Source: Bacillus sp. BGMRC 2118 (GTDB lineage: Bacteria > Bacillota > Bacilli > Bacillales > SA4). From it: a stretch of 64,000 nt of DNA. Every line of letters starts with the position of its first letter. Within the stretch, counting starts at the first letter, position 1. Below are positions 1 to 7,574 of this stretch, in pieces. The notes beneath the pieces are model-generated. The model worked only from the letters and a program-made list of their open reading frames with translations, was not told where the DNA came from and searched no databases. The stretch spans positions 1 to 64,000 of the forward strand of contig VTTJ01000002.1 in assembly GCA_008364785.1 (NCBI GenBank). The letters run 5' to 3'. The translations under genes were made by a program, and so were the position numbers.

Positions 1-108
1 TATTTCAAAGGGGATGAAATCCTGCGAATAAGTGAGCATTTAAGAGATAATCATAACAAACTGAGGGAGTTGAAGAAAGAATATAAAAAATTATTAGGAT
101 TGTCTTAG
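1..108 (+). CDS. 3' end of an unidentified gene cut by the window edge
   Basis: An open frame enters from the window edge and stops at 106-108, giving about 35 C-terminal residues that are charged and helix-forming (HLRDNHNKLRELKKEYKK). No family can be assigned from this tail. The next start codon follows within 12 bases, so it may head a small operon with the two membrane ORFs downstream. Confidence 0.45.
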   Translation, partial: YFKGDEILRISEHLRDNHNKLRELKKEYKKLLGLS

Positions 109-119
109 GGGAGAATTTG

Positions 120-242
120 GTGATTAATAAATATAAAGTGACTTCATTATTACTACTAAGTGAATCTATAATATTAATAATCATTATGTTTGCTGATATT
201 TTAATAACCTTTAATAAATACATACAGTATCCAGAATGTTAG
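120..242 (+). CDS. Tiny membrane protein, 40 residues
   Basis: A GTG start sits 7 bases after GGGGAG and opens a 40-residue frame with one strongly hydrophobic stretch (LLLLSESIILIIIMFADILI), long enough for one membrane helix. Its stop overlaps the ATG of the next small frame, so the two are either translationally coupled or halves of a frameshifted two-helix protein of about 70 residues. Family unknown. Confidence 0.4.
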   Translation: MINKYKVTSLLLLSESIILIIIMFADILITFNKYIQYPEC

Positions 243-334
243 GACCATTTTCAACACATATAATATATAAATTCGCTACTTATGGTTTACCAGTAATTAT
301 AGGATTCACATTATGTTACATACTTAATTTATAG
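236..334 (+). CDS. Tiny membrane protein overlapping the previous ORF, 32 residues
   Basis: The ATG at 236 overlaps the end of the preceding frame in a different phase. It encodes 32 residues with one hydrophobic helix (TYGLPVIIGFTLCYILNL). There is no independent Shine-Dalgarno sequence, so it would depend on coupling from the upstream ORF or be the second half of a frameshifted gene. No family recognised. Confidence 0.3.
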   Translation: MLGPFSTHIIYKFATYGLPVIIGFTLCYILNL

Positions 335-479
335 GCAAAAACACGCAGCAAATAAATAAACTAAAGCAACAACTTTAAGGAATTTCTCAACTTAAAGAAA
401 AGTTAGTAAAAGAAGGATTAAGGGTATGCTTTACCACAGAAATCGTTTTATTATTTATTTTAATATATTTAATAATAAC

Positions 480-504
480 AGAGCCAACTACTGTAGTTGG
501 CTCT
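480..504 (+). terminator. Hairpin closing the small-ORF cluster
   Basis: AGAGCCAACTA and TAGTTGGCTCT form a perfect 11-bp stem with a 3-base loop, followed by an AT-rich but not strictly U-rich tail. It separates the small membrane ORFs from the next gene. 335-479 contains no convincing gene. Confidence 0.6.
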
Positions 505-593
505 ATTCAGTTTATTATAAGGTAAATGTCAAAAGAGTAACAAAAAAGAAAATTTTTAGAATTTTTGTAGATTTTTGTAAAAATATACATTAA

Positions 594-609
594 TATAGAC
601 ATGTCTATA
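594..609. promoter_or_regulatory. 16-bp palindrome upstream of the secreted protein gene
   Basis: TATAGACATGTCTATA is a perfect palindrome 123 bases before the start at 732, inside an AT-rich stretch (505-731) that also has the near-duplicate ATTTTTGTAGATTTTTGTA just upstream. It could be an operator for an unidentified regulator. Its size and position are the only support. Confidence 0.35.
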
Positions 610-731
610 GATTATTTACATATCGATATTAAATAGTAAGTAAAAGTATAAAGAGAAATGGAGAAATATTGAAAAGCAATTATCCATAAAAATTGTGGTA
701 TTTTTCCGTTTATAACTTAGGAGGATAATTA

Positions 732-1730
732 ATGAAGAAAAAATTGTTTTTTCCTATTCTATTTAGCTTATCGCTAACAGTTACACCTCCAATTGCTGAT
801 GCAGAAGGTGAAGCAGCTATTGGTACTGGCACTGTTCAACAGGAAATTAACACACAAATTTATGAAATAGATAGTTTACTAGCTGAATCTAAACAATTGA
901 CAACATCTGGAACTCCAACTGGTGATGGAGTCAGTAGTAACTTTGATCCAAAGGTAAGTGCTGCGAGACAAGAGTTTATTAACGATGTTAACAACGTTCA
1001 TGTTAATGTTGAAAATTATTTTACATCCTTGGATACAGAAGAATACTATAATACCCCTGAATTTCAAGAACTAATTAATAAATTAGATATGTTAGACCTT
1101 GAAGCAAATAAACAAAGTAATCAACAAAATTATAGAGATTATAGAGTTACTAGTGTTAGTGATCCTGATGCTGCAACAAGTACATCTAGTGTTAGTGATC
1201 CTGATGCTGCAACAAGTACTTCTACTAAGACATGGCGTTATGGTGACATTTTATTTTATGGAATTGGAAATTTAAGCGCAGCTAGTGAAACATCTTTCAC
1301 CGGACACACAGCTGTTTTATCTACTACTAGTTATTATGTCACTGAGGCATCAAAGACTAGAAGTAATGGAGCAAAAGTATATCATTGGAACAGAACTAAT
1401 TTGTGGCAAGGTGCAAGTGGCATTAAACAATACAAAGTAACTAATATCTGGGGTACACCTGCAACTACTACTGAACGAAGAAATGCAGTTGAATTTGGAT
1501 TAAAGCAAGTAGGTGATCCATATGCACTAAAAACAACCATATTTTCTGATGATGCATGGTACTGTTCAAAGCTTACGATGAGACAATGGTACTCGGCAGG
1601 ATATGATTTAAGAGGCGCTAGAGGATTAACTTGGAGTGGTTATTTACTTGTTATACCAAATGATATTCAAATAGATGCAAATACTCGCCTCCATAAAGAT
1701 TGGGGTACAACAACTCCGGGTTTATCTTAG
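732..1730 (+). CDS. Secreted YiiX/YycO-like (NlpC/P60-superfamily) cysteine peptidase-like protein
   Basis: 332 residues with a Sec signal peptide (MKKKLFFPILFSLSLTV, cleavage probably near ADA-EG), a helical low-complexity linker, then a C-terminal domain from about residue 165. That domain opens with WRYGDILFY, has a histidine in GHTAVL and a cysteine in WYCSKLTMRQW, the layout of the YiiX/YycO branch of NlpC/P60-like papain-fold enzymes. Those enzymes cut amide bonds in cell wall or lipid-linked substrates; the substrate here is unknown. Just before the domain is a 12-residue tandem duplication. The start follows TAGGAGGATAATTA. The gene is AT-rich and lies in a patch without housekeeping neighbours, so acquisition by transfer is plausible. 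Confidence 0.65.
   Translation: MKKKLFFPILFSLSLTVTPPIADAEGEAAIGTGTVQQEINTQIYEIDSLLAESKQLTTSGTPTGDGVSSNFDPKVSAARQEFINDVNNVHVNVENYFTSLDTEEYYNTPEFQELINKLDMLDLEANKQSNQQNYRDYRVTSVSDPDAATSTSSVSDPDAATSTSTKTWRYGDILFYGIGNLSAASETSFTGHTAVLSTTSYYVTEASKTRSNGAKVYHWNRTNLWQGASGIKQYKVTNIWGTPATTTERRNAVEFGLKQVGDPYALKTTIFSDDAWYCSKLTMRQWYSAGYDLRGARGLTWSGYLLVIPNDIQIDANTRLHKDWGTTTPGLS
1151..1219 (+). repeat. Two in-frame 36-bp tandem repeat units inside the peptidase-like gene
   Basis: Two 33-base copies start at 1151 and 1187 (period 36) and are identical over that length. They duplicate the peptide SVSDPDAATSTS in the linker just before the catalytic domain. The exact DNA identity suggests a recent or actively slipping tandem duplication. 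Confidence 0.9.
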
Positions 1731-1832
1731 AATAATTCAAGCTTAGTGAATAAATTAAATTAGCAGAATTAACCTTTAAATATTAAGGGTTAATTCTTAT
1801 CTTTCGATGGTCTAACTTATAATGGAGGCTTT

Positions 1833-3038
1833 ATGAAAAGGAACTTAACCTATATTACACTTACAATTTTAATTCTAATTACAATAACTACAATATTTGG
1901 ATTCTCTTCAAATAAAATAAACAAAAATAATGATTTAGAGAAGATTGTAATTTCCGGCATTGAAAATTTCAAACCAACTAAAGAAAATAATAAGGATAGA
2001 TACTTATTATTTTATCCCTCTGATAAAAGGACCTCTCAAAAATTTACTATTGTTAAAGAAGTATCAACATCCGGAAATATAATAAAAGAGTATGAGATTC
2101 ATGACGATGAATTTAGAAGAATGACTTTACATCAAAAACCTAACGAACTAGGTAATTTATATATTTCTCTTTTCGGAGAAGCTGTAATCGAAAATTGGTA
2201 TTATAAATATGATTTAAGAGAAAGATTATTTAAAAAAGTTAGCTTAGATTATTTTAAGTTTGATGTAGGTGTTGACCATATAAAACATTATGGAAAAGAT
2301 GTCTTATTTCAGAATTTAGTTTCTCATAAAACAGGTGATCAAAACTTCGACCCGAATACAGGTAATTTTAATATGTCAATATCAGATTACGATACAAAAA
2401 AAAGTTTTGAGACAGAATATGGATATGCTCCAAACTGGACACCACTTTTACAATTAAACAATAGGATAATTTACTCTGGAAGTGGTCAAGTAAATGAAGA
2501 AGGTATTCCTGAAAACGCATTTGTCGGATTAATAAATACTGAAAATAATGAAGTAGAATATACTAAGTTTGATAATAAGTCAATTGAGTACTACCCTGTA
2601 TACTCCAATTCAAATTATGCTTATATAATAGGAGATGAAGGAAAATTATTCGTATTAGATAAGGAATTTAAATATAAAACTTATGATGTATTTAAAGGGC
2701 TACCAAAACAGGATTATTATTATATAAATAATGGAACCCTTTTATTAAATGAAGATACCGCATTACATTTTCTATTTGATGATGAGAAGGGCACTTCACT
2801 TGGATTGCTAAAGTTTGGAGATAATCCAACTTTTTCATTACTAGATATGGATTATATAAAACCAGAAATGTCGTATCGAATTTTATACCAAGATATCGTT
2901 AATAACGAAATATTTCTTATTGAATCGAATGAAGAGAGTAATGGTCATTTACTGATATTAGATAACAAGAATTTTAATTTGAAAAAAAAGATACCAATTA
3001 ATCAAAATCATTTGTTAGATTTTGTTATAAAATTATAA
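1833..3038 (+). CDS. Unrecognised exported or membrane-anchored protein, 401 residues
   Basis: An N-terminal hydrophobic segment (about residues 5-25, rich in I, L and T) is followed by a soluble domain of roughly 370 residues facing outside. That domain has repeated beta-strand-like stretches such as YAYIIGDEGKLFVLDKEFKY and GHLLILDNKNFNLKKK, which suggest a beta-propeller; no family signature is evident. Codon use is very AT-rich, like the preceding gene and unlike the housekeeping genes further on. The start follows AATGGAGGCTTT. It is separated from the upstream secreted protein by about 100 bases that include a weak ATTAACC/GGTTAAT hairpin. Confidence 0.6.
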   Translation: MKRNLTYITLTILILITITTIFGFSSNKINKNNDLEKIVISGIENFKPTKENNKDRYLLFYPSDKRTSQKFTIVKEVSTSGNIIKEYEIHDDEFRRMTLHQKPNELGNLYISLFGEAVIENWYYKYDLRERLFKKVSLDYFKFDVGVDHIKHYGKDVLFQNLVSHKTGDQNFDPNTGNFNMSISDYDTKKSFETEYGYAPNWTPLLQLNNRIIYSGSGQVNEEGIPENAFVGLINTENNEVEYTKFDNKSIEYYPVYSNSNYAYIIGDEGKLFVLDKEFKYKTYDVFKGLPKQDYYYINNGTLLLNEDTALHFLFDDEKGTSLGLLKFGDNPTFSLLDMDYIKPEMSYRILYQDIVNNEIFLIESNEESNGHLLILDNKNFNLKKKIPINQNHLLDFVIKL

Positions 3039-3201
3039 TTTATTAATCAATAGATTTAATTTATATTCAAGGGATGTTCCTGCTATGAACATTCCTATAT
3101 TTTTTATTTTTAGAATTAATAATTGATTTCATTTCCTGTTTAATAAAGTTTAAGGAATACTGCGATTAAGTGTTGGTTTTATCATAAAACTGATAAGAAT
3201 A

Positions 3202-3247
3202 TTGACAAGTAACTTTTTTTTACATCATTTTGTGAAGTATTTCACTT
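3202..3247 (+). promoter_or_regulatory. Orphan -35-like element and Rex-box-like palindrome with no gene behind it
   Basis: TTGACA at 3202-3207 is followed at 3230-3247 by TTGTGAAGTATTTCACTT, which resembles the TTGTGAA-N4-TTCACAA site of the NADH-sensing repressor Rex with two end mismatches. A G-rich Shine-Dalgarno-like run follows at 3254, but only an 8-codon frame comes after it. The 3039-3450 gap has no other gene and may be the remnant of a deleted redox-controlled gene. Confidence 0.3.
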
Positions 3248-3346
3248 AAACTAACGGGGGCGTTTGTTCAATAAGAAGAAAGTAAACTAAAGAAAGATAG
3301 AGTACGATTAGAATACAAATGATAGGAAAAACTTCAATATAGTAAG

Positions 3347-3394
3347 AAAAGGATCGACGAGTACAGGGGAGTATTCCTGCTCATCGATCCTTTT
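3347..3394 (-). terminator. Terminator of floT
   Basis: AAAAGGATCGACGAG pairs with CTCATCGATCCTTTT (one mismatch), with a second short CAGG/CCTG pairing inside. Read on the minus strand it ends in TTTTCTT, as expected for a terminator after the floT stop at 3451. Confidence 0.75.
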
Positions 3395-3450
3395 ATGGTT
3401 ACAGTTAGTAATAACTAGTTATTGTGTAGTTCTAGTCTTTTCTATAAATC

Positions 3451-5001
3451 TTATTTATCTTCATTGTCTGTAGAAGAAGAAGCTTCCTCAGCAGCAGCCA
3501 CTTCATTGTTCATCGATTCAACGTGGTTTTCGGAAGGAACAGCGACCTTTTCCTCACGAATAATTGTATGTGTATTTCCTCTGTTTACTGCATCTGTAAG
3601 TAATTTAGTCACATCCAGGCCAGTCATTTCTTTGAGCGGCTCTTGGATTTGAGCCATTGTTTGAGTGATGGATTTTCCAAATGAACTTACACCTTTTCCA
3701 TCACCTGTATCGATAATTTTCACGGATTCAATATTTGATAGAGGTGCTGCAATTTCCCGAGCATATAAAGGTAACATTTCAATAAGCTTTTCAATAATGA
3801 TGACTTCTCCATGTTCAGCGATTGCTTGAGCTAGTAATCTCTTCGCTTCCGCTTCGGCTTTACCTTTACGTTCAATTACTTCAGCCTCAACTAAACCTTC
3901 TTTACGCTTAATTTCTGCTTTTGTATCACCATCAATTTTTGCTTTATTTGCTTCCGCTTCCGCTTTTTTCGTTGTTTCATAATAATCTGCATCCGCTTTT
4001 GCTTTTCTAACCTTTGCTTCTTCTTCTTCAAGTTTAACCTGGCGTTCACGCTCTAAATGCTTTATACGCAGTTCTTCTTCTTTGCGTTGAGCTTCTAATT
4101 TTAGCGTTTCTTCCTGTACTTTTTTATCCAGAATCGTTTTCTCTAAGGCGTAGGCCTGTTCTGATTTTGCTCTAGCTCGTTCTGTTTCTTCCTTATTTGC
4201 CGCTTCCTTCAGATCCACTTCTTTTCTCGTTTCGGATATTTCAATTTGGCGTTGGTATTCTTGTTCTTTCGCCTCTTTATCTGCTTCAGCACGTTTGATA
4301 CGCGTAATCTTATCAGACTCTGCTTCTGCTGTTTCAGCTAATTGACGTACATGTGCAATTCGAGGACGCCCAAGATTCTCCAAGTAGCCATTCGTTTCAT
4401 CAGCATCACGAAGGTCAGTGAGTCCTAATGAGGTAATTTTGAAACCCATTTCATCTAGCTGCTTTTGAGCAATTTTCTGAACATCTGCATTAAATTTTTC
4501 TCGGTCTTCATTAATTTCCTCAACTGTTAATTTAGATAAGATAGCTCGAAGATTCGCATTTAAGACTTCCGAAATTTCACTTTCAATTTCATTTTGCTTC
4601 TTTCCTAGAAATTGTTCTGCATAAATCGCAATTCCTTTAAGTGTATCTGCTACTTTTACCATGGCTACAGCATCTGCCACAATCGGAACACCTCCAGAAG
4701 TGTATACACGAGGTGTAGTTAACTTTAGCTGGAAGGATGTCAAATCAACAGGAGTGTGTGTTTGATGCATGCGTAGTAAATGTCCGCCACCTCTAATAAT
4801 TTTCATTGAACGGCCTTCTTCATCGGTGAAAATATTTGTTTCTTTATCTGGGTTTCCTAGCTTAGGTCCTGCAATAATCAGTGCTTGGTTTGATTTAGCA
4901 GTCTTGTAGCGAAGCTTCATGTAAAACCACCAGAAAATCCCCCCAATCCCAGCTAAAACAAGTACTGGAATAAGAAACATTAAAAATTTTAATAACTCCA
5001 T
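3451..5001 (-). CDS. floT: Flotillin-like protein FloT (YuaG)
   Basis: 516 residues. An N-terminal membrane segment (LLKFLMFLIPVLVLAGIGGI) precedes an SPFH/Band-7 domain (about residues 30-210), then a long coiled coil rich in EA/KA/RA repeats, then a C-terminal oligomerisation part and an acidic tail. Flotillins scaffold functional membrane microdomains that affect membrane fluidity, secretion and signalling. The second of two close ATGs was chosen because it lies 7 bases from GGAG. In B. subtilis floT has an NfeD partner upstream; none is adjacent here and the gene appears monocistronic with its own terminator. Confidence 0.93.
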   Translation of the reverse strand: MELLKFLMFLIPVLVLAGIGGIFWWFYMKLRYKTAKSNQALIIAGPKLGNPDKETNIFTDEEGRSMKIIRGGGHLLRMHQTHTPVDLTSFQLKLTTPRVYTSGGVPIVADAVAMVKVADTLKGIAIYAEQFLGKKQNEIESEISEVLNANLRAILSKLTVEEINEDREKFNADVQKIAQKQLDEMGFKITSLGLTDLRDADETNGYLENLGRPRIAHVRQLAETAEAESDKITRIKRAEADKEAKEQEYQRQIEISETRKEVDLKEAANKEETERARAKSEQAYALEKTILDKKVQEETLKLEAQRKEEELRIKHLERERQVKLEEEEAKVRKAKADADYYETTKKAEAEANKAKIDGDTKAEIKRKEGLVEAEVIERKGKAEAEAKRLLAQAIAEHGEVIIIEKLIEMLPLYAREIAAPLSNIESVKIIDTGDGKGVSSFGKSITQTMAQIQEPLKEMTGLDVTKLLTDAVNRGNTHTIIREEKVAVPSENHVESMNNEVAAAEEASSSTDNEDK

Positions 5002-5161
5002 AATCATTCTCCTCTCTAAAAATAAAGAATATTACAAATAATAAAAACAGATAGCTCCATTATTACATATAAAGGAAGATTTGAATATTGTTTAGACGCT
5101 TGCAAGCTCTATATGTGTATTACGAAACAATTGAAAAAAAGTTTCAATCGTCTATATGTCC

Positions 5162-5189
5162 ATAAAAAAAAGAAAGGTTAAGTAACCTT
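5162..5189 (-). terminator. Terminator overlapping the stop codon of the DUF1284 gene
   Basis: On the minus strand AAGGTT-ACTT-AACCTT is followed by a T-rich run (TCTTTTTTTTATG). The TAA stop of the gene lies inside the stem. Confidence 0.7.
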
Positions 5190-5594
5190 CCTTAAGCCTT
5201 TCCCTTCGATAATATCTTGAATACCTTCTTCACAAACACCGTAGGATCGCCATGAACAAGTCTCACACACTGTCTGAATATCAGAAGGAACAACAGATTT
5301 TCGTATATGAGCCTCGATGTCTTCCCATGCAATAATTTGTCCAATTTCAAGTCCGATTCGTTGAAGAATGATGGCATCTCGCTCAAAAATGTTCTCATCT
5401 AGACAGTGATATTCTCCAGAGTTTGGGTACTTTTCACATAACTGGTCAGGACCTTTTACCAACTGTACTTTTAACTTTGGGTTTTCTCTTAACTTTTGGT
5501 GGATATGAGTCATATTCTCGACGTACTCCTCAGAATAACCCATTCCTCGATAGCCTAAAAGGCAAAAAAGATGATGACCTCGAAGCTTATACAT
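5178..5594 (-). CDS. DUF1284 domain protein, probable metal or Fe-S binding
   Basis: 138 residues beginning MYKLRGHHLFCLLGYRGMGY, the hallmark start of the DUF1284 family. Cysteines recur as HLFC, QLCEKY, YHCLD and CETCSW-YGVCEEG, a pattern suited to an iron-sulphur cluster or zinc. The biochemical role of the family is unknown to me. The longer TTG start lies within the Shine-Dalgarno region (TTGGAGGATGTTATG), so the ATG five bases after GGAGG was chosen. Confidence 0.8.
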   Translation of the reverse strand: MYKLRGHHLFCLLGYRGMGYSEEYVENMTHIHQKLRENPKLKVQLVKGPDQLCEKYPNSGEYHCLDENIFERDAIILQRIGLEIGQIIAWEDIEAHIRKSVVPSDIQTVCETCSWRSYGVCEEGIQDIIEGKGLRKVT

Positions 5595-5741
5595 AACATC
5601 CTCCAATCTAAATCATTCTTAATGTAAACCTTGCTTGTATAACAGTTAACAATCTATCACTAATTTTAACACACCATGTATGAAAACTAGAATAGTAGAA
5701 GAAGTCTTAGGGCCCTTTTTTTATCATTCAGCATTTATTCG

Positions 5742-5770
5742 TTGACAAAAATTAGTTAGGACTATAAATT
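5742..5770 (+). promoter_or_regulatory. Probable promoter of mntABCD
   Basis: TTGACA at 5742-5747 and TAAATT at 5765-5770 are separated by 17 bp. The first MntR-like box overlaps the -10 element, the usual place for repression. Confidence 0.5.
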
Positions 5771-5880
5771 TTGTATTAAGGAAACTTTTTGTTGTTTGTG
5801 CATAAGTTGTTTGTATAGGAAAATGACTTTTTTTTAATTTAAAAGTTGCGCTAGGTAAAAACTTGTTTCCTAGGACAAAT
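5767..5880 (+). promoter_or_regulatory. Cluster of up to four MntR-like operator boxes before mntA
   Basis: Related elements lie at 5767-5790 (TTTGTATTAAGGAAACTTTT), 5809-5828 (TTTGTATAGGAAAATGACTT), 5844-5864 (GTTGCGCTAGGTAAAAACTT) and 5858-5880, where the reverse complement reads TTTGTCCTAGGAAACAAG. They resemble the TTTGC-N-TTAGG-AAAC pattern I recall for the manganese repressor MntR. The last two overlap head to head next to the ribosome binding site. Confidence 0.45.
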
Positions 5881-5893
5881 GAGGAGGTAAGAG

Positions 5894-6811
5894 ATGATGA
5901 AAATGTTTTGTAGCTTTTTAATCTTGTTTGGTTTGATTATTACAGGGTGTTCATCACCTACTGTTACAGAGGAAGAAAAGGATGTAATTACGGTAACGAC
6001 CACAACAGGACAAATCAAAGATGCTGTTATGAATGTTGGGGGAGAGCATGTTGAAGTGGAGTCATTAATGGGGCCGGGAGTGGATCCCCATCTTTATCAA
6101 GCATCACAAGGAGATATCCGTAAACTTACGGAGGCTGAGATTATTTTCTATAACGGACTTCATTTAGAAGGGAAAATGGGTGAAATCTTTGAAAAGATGT
6201 CTAAAGATAAACCAACAGTACCAATAGGTGAAAGAATTCCAAAAGACAATTTAATTGCAGGGGACTCAGGCTATTCTGATCCACATATATGGTTTGATAT
6301 TGATCATTGGATTCTAGTAGTGGAAGCAATTGAGGAAGAGTTATCTGAGCTGTCACCAGAGCATGAAGAACAATTTAAGAAAAATGCTACAAATTATATT
6401 GAGGAACTAAAGGAACTGAAGCAATATGCTACTGACCAAATGAACTCCATTCCAAGTGAACAAAAGATCCTAGTCACAGCACATGATGCATTTGCTTATT
6501 TCGGAAATGCATACTCCATGGAAGTGAGAGGACTTCAAGGTCTTAGCACTGATTCAGAATATGGATTGAAAGACGTACAGGACTTAGTGGATTTACTTGT
6601 AGACCGACAAATCAAATCAGTATTTATTGAAACGAGTATCTCGGAACGTTCGATTCAGGCAATTGTTGAAGGTGCCATGAAAAAAGGGCACACAGTTCGG
6701 ATTGGTGGAGAGTTGTTCAGTGATGCAATGGGGGATAGTGGAACAGAAGAAGGCACGTATATAGGGATGTATAAACATAACGTTGATACGATTGTTGAAG
6801 CATTGAAGTAG
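5894..6811 (+). CDS. mntA: Manganese ABC transporter substrate-binding lipoprotein MntA
   Basis: 305-residue cluster A-I (ZnuA/TroA/PsaA type) metal-binding lipoprotein. The signal peptide ends in the lipobox ITGCSS (lipidated Cys19). Metal ligands are visible as His in GVDPHLYQ, His in SDPHIWFD, a [10 protein letters not shown] motif and Glu in SVFIETSIS. It lacks the His-rich loop of zinc-type proteins, which fits manganese. It captures Mn(II) outside the membrane and hands it to the MntC/MntD permeases. GAGGAGGTAAGAG precedes the start; mntB begins 11 bases after the stop. Confidence 0.9.
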   Translation: MMKMFCSFLILFGLIITGCSSPTVTEEEKDVITVTTTTGQIKDAVMNVGGEHVEVESLMGPGVDPHLYQASQGDIRKLTEAEIIFYNGLHLEGKMGEIFEKMSKDKPTVPIGERIPKDNLIAGDSGYSDPHIWFDIDHWILVVEAIEEELSELSPEHEEQFKKNATNYIEELKELKQYATDQMNSIPSEQKILVTAHDAFAYFGNAYSMEVRGLQGLSTDSEYGLKDVQDLVDLLVDRQIKSVFIETSISERSIQAIVEGAMKKGHTVRIGGELFSDAMGDSGTEEGTYIGMYKHNVDTIVEALK

Positions 6812-6822
6812 GAGGAGACAGA

Positions 6823-7557
6823 ATGGAACCAATTAAAGTTGAAAATGTAACAGTTGCTTATAGAAAAAAGCCAGTATTACAGGATATTAGCTTTACTGTA
6901 CCTGAAGGAAAGTTAATTGGAATTATTGGTCCAAATGGAGCGGGGAAATCAACATTGATTAAGGCAATGCTAGGATTAGTCCCGAAGGCATCAGGAATGG
7001 TATCCATCTATGATAAACCATATTCAAAGCAACGGAAGCTAGTTGGTTATGTTCCTCAAAGAGGGTCAGTGGATTGGGATTTTCCGACAAACTCTTTAGA
7101 TGTTGTGTTAATGGGGAGATATGGTCATATTGGATGGTTCAAAAGACCAAGCAAAAAGGATGTGGAATTTGCACTAGAATGTCTGGATAAAGTCGGGATG
7201 AAAGAGTATGCAAACAGACAAATTAGTCAGTTATCGGGTGGGCAGCAGCAGCGAGTCTTTTTAGCTCGCGCTCTTGCTCAAGATGCAACCGTATACTTGA
7301 TGGATGAACCGTTTGTCGGTGTAGATGCAGCTACAGAAAAGGCAATTATCTCATTATTAAATGAACTCAAGGCACAAGGGAAAACCGTATTAGTTGTTCA
7401 CCATGATTTACAAACGGTGAAAGAATACTTTGATTGGGTATTGCTCTTAAATCTACGAAAAATTGCGATTGGTCCTACTGAGGAAGTATTCACGGTCGAT
7501 CATTTGCAAAAGACATACGGTGGTAGACTAGCATTTTTAGATCAAACGATAGGTTAG
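6823..7557 (+). CDS. mntB: Manganese ABC transporter ATP-binding protein MntB
   Basis: 244-residue ABC ATPase with Walker [11 protein letters not shown]-loop [13 protein letters not shown], signature QLSGGQQQR, Walker B VYLMDEP and the H-loop histidine in LVVHHDL. The VDWDFP stretch after the Q-loop is typical of Mn/Zn importer ATPases. It powers the importer with MntA, MntC and MntD. It lies within one operon: 11 bp from mntA and 17 bp to mntC. Confidence 0.92.
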   Translation: MEPIKVENVTVAYRKKPVLQDISFTVPEGKLIGIIGPNGAGKSTLIKAMLGLVPKASGMVSIYDKPYSKQRKLVGYVPQRGSVDWDFPTNSLDVVLMGRYGHIGWFKRPSKKDVEFALECLDKVGMKEYANRQISQLSGGQQQRVFLARALAQDATVYLMDEPFVGVDAATEKAIISLLNELKAQGKTVLVVHHDLQTVKEYFDWVLLLNLRKIAIGPTEEVFTVDHLQKTYGGRLAFLDQTIG

Positions 7558-7574
7558 AGAGGAGGGAGTAAACC

